A stretch of DNA of 7,451 bases, taken from contig JAFYVO010000029.1 of assembly GCA_017549085.1 (NCBI GenBank), positions 1-7,451 on the forward strand, read 5' to 3'. Made by a program: the position numbers and the translations under genes. Below, one piece after another: positions 1-5,527 of this stretch. How positions within the stretch are numbered: the stretch's first letter is position 1; each line of letters starts with the position of its first letter. The notes under the pieces were generated by a model. The model searched no databases and was not told the origin of the DNA. It saw only the letters and a list, made by a program, of their open reading frames with translations. The stretch comes from Thermoguttaceae bacterium. GTDB lineage: Bacteria > Planctomycetota > Planctomycetia > Pirellulales > Thermoguttaceae.

Positions 1-313
1 GCGGGGGCGTCGTCGAACCGATCTTTTTGACGACCGACGCGCCGGTTCCGAAAACGTTCGTTTGCTCGCGCCATTCGCCGGAATAAACGTCGCGATAATA
101 CGCTTCTTCTTCCGGAGTTTTCGGGTCGTACTTCGCGTAAGGGTTCTCGTTTTGCGCGTAAGGATTCGAACCGGCGCTTTGCGAATCGGTCGACTGACAA
201 GAGCAAAAGATCAACGGGCAAACCAACGTCGCCGCCGCGAGTCGAGCCGACCAATCGCCGCCGCTTCGGCGCGCCGCGTCGCTTTCGAAACGCTTACCGT
301 TTAAGAACTTCAT
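1..313 (-). CDS. Putative lipoprotein, N-terminal part (3' end outside window)
   Basis: The minus-strand frame is open from an ATG at 313-311 to the left edge, giving 104 codons with no stop. A good ribosome site (GGAAAGGA) lies about 8 bases upstream, which supports this start. Residues 1-25 are a long, charged n-region; residues 26-36 are hydrophobic; then comes Phe-Cys-Ser-Cys, with Cys39 as the likely lipidated residue (Ser at -1; Phe at -3 is unusual for a lipobox). The mature part opens with a Ser/Gln/Asn-rich linker containing two Asn-Pro-Tyr-Ala copies (residues 50-53 and 57-60), followed by an acidic and aromatic stretch around 66-82. I do not recognise the family and assign no function. 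It would be anchored in the envelope if the lipobox is real; otherwise it could be an ordinary secreted protein. The C-terminal part lies outside the window. Confidence 0.6.
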   Translation of the reverse strand, partial: MKFLNGKRFESDAARRSGGDWSARLAAATLVCPLIFCSCQSTDSQSAGSNPYAQNENPYAKYDPKTPEEEAYYRDVYSGEWREQTNVFGTGASVVKKIGSTTPP

Positions 314-591
314 AACGAGCTTCCTTTCCAAAATCGACGCGTCCGGCGCCGACGATTGTCAACCAAATGAACGCGCTTCCGCGCGGCGACGCGCCGCGTT
401 CTCGAAAAAGCTCGCGATACGAAAGGCGCTTCTATCGAAATTATCGGCAAAACCGTTTAAAAATTTAACAACTTTCGACAAAATCGAAAAATTTTCTTTA
501 TTTTAACGTCAGAATCGCCGCGCGCCGCCCCTCGCGTTCGTTGAACGCTTAAATTTAACTCGTTTTTCCCCTTAAGATTAATAGGGCGCGT

Positions 592-1281
592 TTACCCGAC
601 GCAAAACGCAAAGACCAAACGCGCCGTTTCGGTCGCCGCCGCGTCGAAAAGTCCGAGCTTTTCGCACCCCAACCAAATGAAGCGCAACGCGACGACCGCC
701 AAGAAAACGCTCAGCGCGCGGTTGACGTAAACTAACCAACGCGCTTTAAAAAACGTCTTCAACCCGGCGACGAGCAAAACGATCGCAAGGTTGCAGAGGG
801 TTATCGAAACGAAAAACGCGACCAAATACGCCGTCGCGACGCCCCAACCGGAGTCGCGTTGAAAAGCGGAAATATTCAGCGCGTTGACGGTAAAGGAGTA
901 AATCCAAAGGTTGGGATTCAGGAAGTTAAGCGCGACGATCAAGTAAAACGGCCGACGCGGTTTTTGGCTGAAATCGAAATCCGCCTCCGTCGTTCGGAAC
1001 TCGGCCCAAGCGATGCGGGCAAGGAGCGCCGCGCCGGCGAACGCGACGCAAGCAAGCGCGCCGTCGGTAATATTCGAAACGACAAAAAGCGCCAACGCCA
1101 ACGCAAAAGGGTCGGTGCAAACCGGCGCGAACGCCGCTCGCCAAGCGGAGCGCGCCCCGTTCGCCAACGTTTCCGAAACGATAATCGTTTGAAGCGGTCC
1201 CGGCGAAACCGCTCCGAAAAAACCCAAACCCGCGCCCATCGCGATCGCGCCGACGAGCGCCGTCGTTGTCTCGGCCGTCAT
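592..1281 (-). CDS. LysE/RhtB-family amino-acid exporter-like membrane protein
   Basis: This 229-residue protein has the size and layout of the LysE/RhtB translocator family, which exports amino acids or related small solutes across the inner membrane. The family signature is visible near the N terminus: a Gly-rich first helix, then Ala-Val-Ser-Pro-Gly-Pro at 24-29, then a Leu-x-x-Gly-x-Arg turn at 39-44 and the Pro-x-x-x-Asp element at 53-57. A second family mark, Leu-Asn-Pro-Asn-Leu-Trp, sits at 121-126 where most members have Asn-Pro-Lys. Hydrophobic segments fall at about 9-30, 47-70, 73-94, 111-133, 147-175 and 185-207, fitting six helices. The ATG at 1281 follows AAGGA by 6 bases. The substrate cannot be read from the sequence. 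The gene is transcribed away from hydE, with about 260 bases between the two starts. Confidence 0.83.
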   Translation of the reverse strand: MTAETTTALVGAIAMGAGLGFFGAVSPGPLQTIIVSETLANGARSAWRAAFAPVCTDPFALALALFVVSNITDGALACVAFAGAALLARIAWAEFRTTEADFDFSQKPRRPFYLIVALNFLNPNLWIYSFTVNALNISAFQRDSGWGVATAYLVAFFVSITLCNLAIVLLVAGLKTFFKARWLVYVNRALSVFLAVVALRFIWLGCEKLGLFDAAATETARLVFAFCVG

Positions 1282-1436
1282 TTAACGTCCTTTATCTTCT
1301 TATTTTTTAACTAATTAACGCGACGCCGAGCGCTTCGACCGCTTGACGTTCGACGACGTTTTGGCCCGCCGCGCAAAAATTCCCGTTAATTTTAACAGAT
1401 TTTCGCAAAAAAGCAACGCCCGGCGCGCGCCTCTTC

Positions 1437-1464
1437 TTGCCAAAATCGCCCGCCGCGTTATCAT
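1437..1464 (+). promoter_or_regulatory. Candidate sigma-70-like promoter for hydE
   Basis: TTGCCA (1437-1442) and TATCAT (1459-1464) each match the -35 and -10 consensus at five of six bases, with a 16-base spacer. The -10 lies in an AT-rich patch (1458-1474) that stands out from the CpG-rich surroundings. Transcription would start near 1471, giving a leader of about 70 bases before the hydE ATG at 1542. Planctomycete promoters are poorly characterised, so this is a pattern match only. Confidence 0.35.
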
Positions 1465-1541
1465 TAATAATTATCCCCTCGCCTCGACGCCCGCGTCGAA
1501 AAACGTCTTCGTCCTTAAACTTAACGTTTAGAAAGATTTCA

Positions 1542-2687
1542 ATGCTTAACGCGCGCCTCTCGACCTCGGAAATAGCCGCTTGGCTCCGCGAAACGGACGC
1601 CGAACGCCTTCAAACGCTTTGGGATAAAGCCGACCAAATTCGCCGCGAACGCGTCGGCGACGCCGTTTGGCTCCGCGGTCTCATCGAAATCTCCAACCGC
1701 TGTTCTCGCAACTGTTTATACTGCGGAGTCCGAGCGGAGCGACGCGTCGAACGTTACCGAATGCCGCAAAACGAAATCCTCGATTGCGCAAACTTCGCGA
1801 AAAAAAACGGTCTCGCGACGCTCGTTCTGCAAGCGGGCGAAGACCGAACGCTCGACGCGGGCTTCGTCGCCGAAACGGTTCAAGCGATTCGCGACGACTT
1901 CGGCTTGACAGTAACGCTAAGTCTCGGAGAACGAACGGATTCGGAACTCGTCCGTTGGCAAGAAGCGGGCGCGAGCCGCTATTTAGCGCGCTTCGAAACG
2001 TCGAATCCGGCGCTTTACCGCGCGCTTCACCCAAGCGTCGACGGCGGCGGTTTTACGGAGAGAATCGACTTCTTAAAACGTTTGCGTCAAATCGGTTACG
2101 AGGTCGGAAGCGGCGTTATGATCGGAATCCCCGGTCAAACGTTCGACGACTTGGCGCGCGATTTGGCGCTCTTTCGCGAACTCGACCTCGATATGATCGG
2201 CTCCGGGCCCTTCCTGCCGCATCCGGAAACGCCGCTCGGAAATCTCGAAATCTCCGGCGCTTACTGGCAAACGACGCGCTCCTCCGAAGATAGCCCAAAA
2301 GACGCCGCGTCGCGCTTTAGCTTCCGCTATCCAACGACCGACGACCAAGTTCCAAACGCTAACGACTTAGCGTTCAAAGTCGTCGCGCTTGCTCGCGTTC
2401 TTTGCCCGGACGCCAACATTCCCAGCGTTACGTCCGTCGCGACGCTCGACGGTCGCGACGGACGCAAAAGCGCGCTTTCTCGCGGCGCAAACGTTGTTAT
2501 GCCGAACATTACGCCGACGAAATATCGCCGCCTTTACGAGATTTACCCGAATAAAGCGGCGACGTTCGAGGACGCGGAGACGACCCTGCAAACGACATTG
2601 CGTCAACTCGACGAAATAGGCCGCTTTCAAGGAATCGGGCCCGGGTCGGCGCCGAACTTTTTGGCGCGTTCCAGCGCATCGCGTTAA
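1542..2687 (+). CDS. hydE: [FeFe]-hydrogenase maturation radical SAM enzyme HydE
   Basis: HydE is a cytoplasmic radical SAM enzyme that works with HydG and HydF to build the diiron subcluster of [FeFe] hydrogenase. In this 381-residue protein the radical SAM cluster motif is Cys54-x3-Cys58-x2-Cys61, inside a context typical of HydE (Ile-Ser-Asn before it, Tyr-Cys-Gly at its end, then Glu-Arg-Tyr-Arg at 70-73). Other family marks are Leu-Gln-Ala-Gly-Glu-Asp at 96-101, Gly-Ile-Pro-Gly-Gln-Thr, Gly-Pro-Phe-Leu-Pro-His-Pro, and Asn-Val-Val-Met-Pro-Asn-Ile-Thr-Pro-x-Lys-Tyr near the C terminus. The segment after Tyr-Pro (337-355) has no cysteine, so the accessory C-terminal cluster site of Thermotoga HydE is absent. 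I chose the ATG at 1542 over an in-frame TTG at 1437 because the extra 35 residues are not HydE-like and cover a likely promoter; the ribosome site (AGAAAGA) is weak. PylB and BioB are relatives but fit less well. Confidence 0.87.
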   Translation: MLNARLSTSEIAAWLRETDAERLQTLWDKADQIRRERVGDAVWLRGLIEISNRCSRNCLYCGVRAERRVERYRMPQNEILDCANFAKKNGLATLVLQAGEDRTLDAGFVAETVQAIRDDFGLTVTLSLGERTDSELVRWQEAGASRYLARFETSNPALYRALHPSVDGGGFTERIDFLKRLRQIGYEVGSGVMIGIPGQTFDDLARDLALFRELDLDMIGSGPFLPHPETPLGNLEISGAYWQTTRSSEDSPKDAASRFSFRYPTTDDQVPNANDLAFKVVALARVLCPDANIPSVTSVATLDGRDGRKSALSRGANVVMPNITPTKYRRLYEIYPNKAATFEDAETTLQTTLRQLDEIGRFQGIGPGSAPNFLARSSASR

Positions 2688-2711
2688 AACCCGACGTTAA
2701 CCGTTAATTTC

Positions 2712-2762
2712 CGTCGTTTAGCGTTTTTCAACGCGCTAACGACGCCGCGTCGTTTTATTTTT
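2712..2762 (+). terminator. Terminator hairpins between convergent hydE and sialidase genes
   Basis: A 7-bp stem, AACGACG (2738-2744) with CGTCGTT (2748-2754) around a CCG loop, is followed directly by TTATTTTT (2755-2762). This is a good intrinsic terminator for hydE, whose stop ends at 2687. The T-run overlaps the stop codon of the sialidase gene on the other strand. The left arm of this stem can instead pair with 2712-2720 in a larger hairpin (2712-2744, containing an inner GCGTT/AACGC stem). The two folds are mutually exclusive. The larger fold could serve minus-strand transcripts, but no tight T-run follows it in that direction. Confidence 0.6.
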
Positions 2763-4029
2763 GCGCTTTCGTCGATTCGTCGGCTTTTTCCGCCGCGATT
2801 TCGGCCGCCATTTCGTCGAGTTCGTCAATCGTAAAGCGCGTCGCGACAATGGAATGCTTATTTTCGTCGTCGCGATATTTAACGTAAGTGATCGCGACGA
2901 CCGTTCCGTCGTCGAGCCGCGAAACGCCCGGGTAACCGCAGTCGCCGCGCCAAGGTTGCGCGAACGAATGTAACAACTTAACGCGGTAATCCCCCGGCTT
3001 CGCTTGCTTCAAGTCGTCGTATTTCCCGACCCAGCCGACGAAATGACCGCGCGTTTCGCTTCCTAACGCTTGGTCGCGAAAGCAGATAACGAGCCGTTCG
3101 TCGTCGACGTAAGCGCCGATATGTCGATCGCCGGTCAGCTCCCAACTCGTATCGGTCGGCGTCGACCAAGTTTCGCCTCCGTCGGCGCTGAACGTCATAC
3201 AACTTCGACCTTTATGAGTGTTTTCGCGCATTAGGCAGCAGATTTCCTTCTTGTCCGGCGACCAAAACGCGAACGGTTCGCAAAGGTCTTTCCCCGGAAC
3301 GTCGGCGATCGTTCGCGGTTCGCTCCAAGTGAAGCCGGCGTCGTTAGTTACGGAGACGGCGACCTCGAGACGTCCGGCGACTTTCGGCTCTTTGTTGAGA
3401 AGCGTTCCGTCCGCCGCGCGCAGTCGGTGAAAAAAGCCGAGATAACGCCCGTCCTCGACGCCGGGATTCGCCGGCACGATCGAGCTGAACGCCATCACGT
3501 TCGCGAAACCGAGCGGTTCTTTTTCTTCCCAACTCTCGCCGCCGTCGGCGCTTACGATTCGCGGCATCAACGGTTGCGCGGAGAAAATCCAATGCCAAAC
3601 CTTCCCGTTTTTGTCGACGAGACGGTAAATACTCGGGCAGTTGATATGCTTCTTGTACCCCTCCGGAGCGCGGTCGTCGAGGCGTTCCCAAGTCTTGCCG
3701 CCGTCGCGACTTCGAGCGATCGGTCCCGCCGGGCCGCCGTGATTGACGCACCAAACGAGGAGAATCGAACCGTCCGGATTCAGGACGGAATACGGATGCC
3801 CTTGGTAAAGATCGGGGGTTCCCGCCGCGACAACCGTTTGTCGTTCAACGTCTTGCGAAATGTCAAGCGTCGGAACCGCGTCCTGCGCTCGAACAAGCGA
3901 CGCGGCGCCGCTCAACGTTGCGACCGACGCCGCCAACGCAACCGCCGCAATCCGCGCCCCTCGTTTCTTTACGCCGCTTAAACGTTGTTCGACAATACGT
4001 TGCGCCCGCCTTTTCACCTTGCGAATCAT
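2755..4029 (-). CDS. Secreted sialidase (exo-alpha-sialidase-like, Asp-box/BNR repeats)
   Basis: This 424-residue protein has a basic n-region (1-26), a hydrophobic segment at about 27-46 and a likely signal peptidase site after Val-Arg-Ala (48), so it is exported. The mature part is a six-bladed-propeller sialidase type. Four Asp-boxes are visible: SRDGGKTW (107-114), SADGGESW (160-167), TNDAGFTW (228-235) and SADGGETW (281-288). Around them are elements I associate with planctomycete/Lentisphaerae sialidase-family proteins: Gly-His-Pro-Tyr (77-80), Leu-Cys-Glu-Pro (249-252), Met-Arg-Glu-Asn (267-270), Thr-Gly-Asp-Arg-His (299-303), Phe-Arg-Asp (317-319) and Gly-Tyr-Pro-Gly-Val (365-369). 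The expected role is release of terminal sialic acid, or a related sugar acid, from glycans outside the cytoplasm; I have not mapped the Arg triad with certainty. The C-terminal tail is charged and Ala/Glu-rich. AAGGAG lies 8 bases before the ATG. The zinc-ribbon gene lies 99 bases upstream on the same strand. Confidence 0.82.
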   Translation of the reverse strand: MIRKVKRRAQRIVEQRLSGVKKRGARIAAVALAASVATLSGAASLVRAQDAVPTLDISQDVERQTVVAAGTPDLYQGHPYSVLNPDGSILLVWCVNHGGPAGPIARSRDGGKTWERLDDRAPEGYKKHINCPSIYRLVDKNGKVWHWIFSAQPLMPRIVSADGGESWEEKEPLGFANVMAFSSIVPANPGVEDGRYLGFFHRLRAADGTLLNKEPKVAGRLEVAVSVTNDAGFTWSEPRTIADVPGKDLCEPFAFWSPDKKEICCLMRENTHKGRSCMTFSADGGETWSTPTDTSWELTGDRHIGAYVDDERLVICFRDQALGSETRGHFVGWVGKYDDLKQAKPGDYRVKLLHSFAQPWRGDCGYPGVSRLDDGTVVAITYVKYRDDENKHSIVATRFTIDELDEMAAEIAAEKADESTKAQK

Positions 4030-4128
4030 TTCGGTTTCTCCTTAAAATTATCGTTAGTCGCCGTCTCGGCGTTCAAGCGCGCCCGTCTTATTCGACGCGC
4101 AACCCTCGTTTTCAGGGCGTTAAGGGGC

Positions 4129-5265
4129 TTATTCAACGTTCGAAAAAGGCGCGCCCGCTTTCCCGAACGACTTTTCCAACGTCGCGGATTCTGCGTCAAA
4201 ACGTCGCGTCGTCCAAAAGAATCGGCTTTGTCCCAACAAAAGCCGCGGACTGACGACGAATCGTTCTATCTCCTTCAACGCGGCGACGTTAGCGTTTCTC
4301 CAATCGTCGCCGACGCTCCGCGAAACGAGCAAAACTCGGTACTCGCCCGGCGCAAGCTCGTCGAACGCGAACCGCCCTTCGAAATCGGCGACCGCGAATC
4401 GAGCGCCGCGCGCCTCCAAGTCGGCGACGACGTTCTCAAACGATTGCGACGTAAAGCGTTGCGGCGAAACGTCTCCCAACGCGATCGGCGCGTCAAATCG
4501 CTCGTCGTTCGGAAATAAAAAGACGAAAGCGCCCTCGTCCGGAGCGTTTTCGCCGCTCGCATTCCGAAACGTCAAAGCGCCTTCGACAAAAACGCCGTCT
4601 TTCACAACTCTTTGTTTATCGACGTTTGCGCCGACAACGCCGTCTTTTCTTCCGTTGTCCGCCCAAAAAACGCCGACCGCCAAAGCGCCTCCGAGCGCCG
4701 CCGCGCCAACCGCCGCCCCAACAAATTTCGGTATTCGCCCAACGTTCGCGCTCTCTCGCGCTTCTCCTTCTCCCCATAAAACAGGAGGCGCAACCGGAGG
4801 CGACGCAACATTTTGCGACGCGGCGTCCGGTCTCAACCGACGAAGAAATTCGGCGTCCGAAACCTCCGTCCGCGTTAAAAGCGACGCGGCGTCAATTTCT
4901 CCGTTTATTTCGGGCGTTTCAACGCGTCGCCAGTTCTCCGGTCGTTCCTTCCCCGGCGTCAAATGCGACGCGATCGTCGCGCCGATTCGCCGCCGCGGCG
5001 CATCGAACTCCGCGCCTTCCTCCTCGCTTTTTTCCTCGCCGACGGCGGTTTGCCCGATTTCGCCCCAAAACCGGGCCGCGTCTTTTGCGCCGTCCTGCGC
5101 GCCCCCGTTATTTTCCTCCTCTTCTCCCGCGTCGTCGGTCGCCGGAATATCCGGCGCAATCAACGCTTGTTGACAACGCGGACAGTAAACGATCGATCCG
5201 CGACGCGAGGCCGGAAACGTCGTCAAACGTCGGCACCGAGTGCAAAAAAAAGAAATCGTCCCCAT
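4129..5265 (-). CDS. Zinc-ribbon, single-TM protein with carboxypeptidase-regulatory-like C-terminal domain
   Basis: The product is 378 residues from the ATG at 5265. The N terminus is a zinc ribbon: Cys8-x2-Cys11 and Cys28-x2-Cys31, with Cys-Pro-x-Cys at the second knuckle. Residues 45-180 are a low-complexity, acidic and Ala/Pro-rich linker. One membrane helix lies at about 181-201, rich in Gly and Ala. Residues about 225-320 look like a beta-sandwich of the carboxypeptidase-regulatory-like type, ending with Phe-Glu-Gly-Arg-Phe-Ala-Phe...Pro-Gly-Glu-Tyr-Arg-Val. By inference the ribbon is cytoplasmic and the C-terminal domain is outside the cytoplasm. No function is known to me. An ATG six codons upstream (5283) is possible, but the GGAGGGG overlapping that codon is well placed as a ribosome site for 5265 while nothing comparable precedes 5283. 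The gene may be co-transcribed with the sialidase downstream. Confidence 0.72.
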   Translation of the reverse strand: MGTISFFCTRCRRLTTFPASRRGSIVYCPRCQQALIAPDIPATDDAGEEEENNGGAQDGAKDAARFWGEIGQTAVGEEKSEEEGAEFDAPRRRIGATIASHLTPGKERPENWRRVETPEINGEIDAASLLTRTEVSDAEFLRRLRPDAASQNVASPPVAPPVLWGEGEARESANVGRIPKFVGAAVGAAALGGALAVGVFWADNGRKDGVVGANVDKQRVVKDGVFVEGALTFRNASGENAPDEGAFVFLFPNDERFDAPIALGDVSPQRFTSQSFENVVADLEARGARFAVADFEGRFAFDELAPGEYRVLLVSRSVGDDWRNANVAALKEIERFVVSPRLLLGQSRFFWTTRRFDAESATLEKSFGKAGAPFSNVE

Positions 5266-5367
5266 TTTGCGCAACCCCTCCATCTTTTCACGCGACGCGT
5301 CGTTTTTGATCGCTCCAACGCCGCGATTTCCCCTTTATCTCCCCGTCAAGGCCGCGTTAATCGCTTT

Positions 5368-5388
5368 TTTGCCTTTAAATTAGGCAAA
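5368..5388. repeat. Perfect 7-bp inverted repeat in a divergent intergenic region
   Basis: TTTGCCT (5368-5374) and AGGCAAA (5382-5388) are exact reverse complements around the AT-only loop TTAAATT. It lies between two divergent genes, about 100 bases from the zinc-ribbon start and 140 from the hydrolase start. Such a symmetric AT-rich site in a shared promoter region could be a dimeric regulator's operator. It has no trailing T-run in either direction, so a terminator is unlikely. No clear -35/-10 pair sits beside it. Confidence 0.35.
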
Positions 5389-5527
5389 CTGCGTAAAGAA
5401 CGCGCCCGTCCGTCGTTTTATTCACCTCGGAACGCCGCGCGAGCCGTTAAGACGATTAGGAACCTTTTCGCTTGGCCGCGACGCCCTTGCGCCGTCCGCC
5501 CATTCCCTTTATTTTACCGAGAATCTT

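Noticed and set aside
357..362. A perfect TTGACA on the minus strand upstream of the lipoprotein gene
   Set aside because: No acceptable -10 element lies 16-19 bases downstream in that direction, so a lone hexamer is not enough to call a promoter.
473..489. TTTCGA-CAAAA-TCGAAA inverted repeat
   Set aside because: It is short, has only two GC pairs per arm, and the TCGA core is common in this CpG-rich sequence, so chance is a sufficient explanation.
534..548. A 6-bp hairpin (GCGTTC-GTT-GAACGC) downstream of the LysE-type gene
   Set aside because: In the direction of that gene's transcription it is followed by GC-rich sequence and not a T-run. The AT-rich tail is on the other side, where no gene is transcribed toward it.
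1343..1531. A 62-codon open frame on the plus strand just before hydE
   Set aside because: It has no ribosome site, overlaps the candidate hydE promoter, has an unremarkable composition and shows no recognisable motif.
4047..4076. Minus-strand promoter-like pair TTGAAC / GATAAT with an 18-base spacer ahead of the sialidase gene
   Set aside because: The implied transcript start falls inside or next to the AAGGAG ribosome site (4038-4043), leaving almost no leader. The -35 match is also weak.
4626..5309. A 227-codon open frame on the plus strand opposite the zinc-ribbon gene
   Set aside because: Its product is extremely rich in Arg, Pro and Ser with no domain features. The minus-strand frame shows a Cys4 ribbon, a membrane helix and a beta-sandwich.
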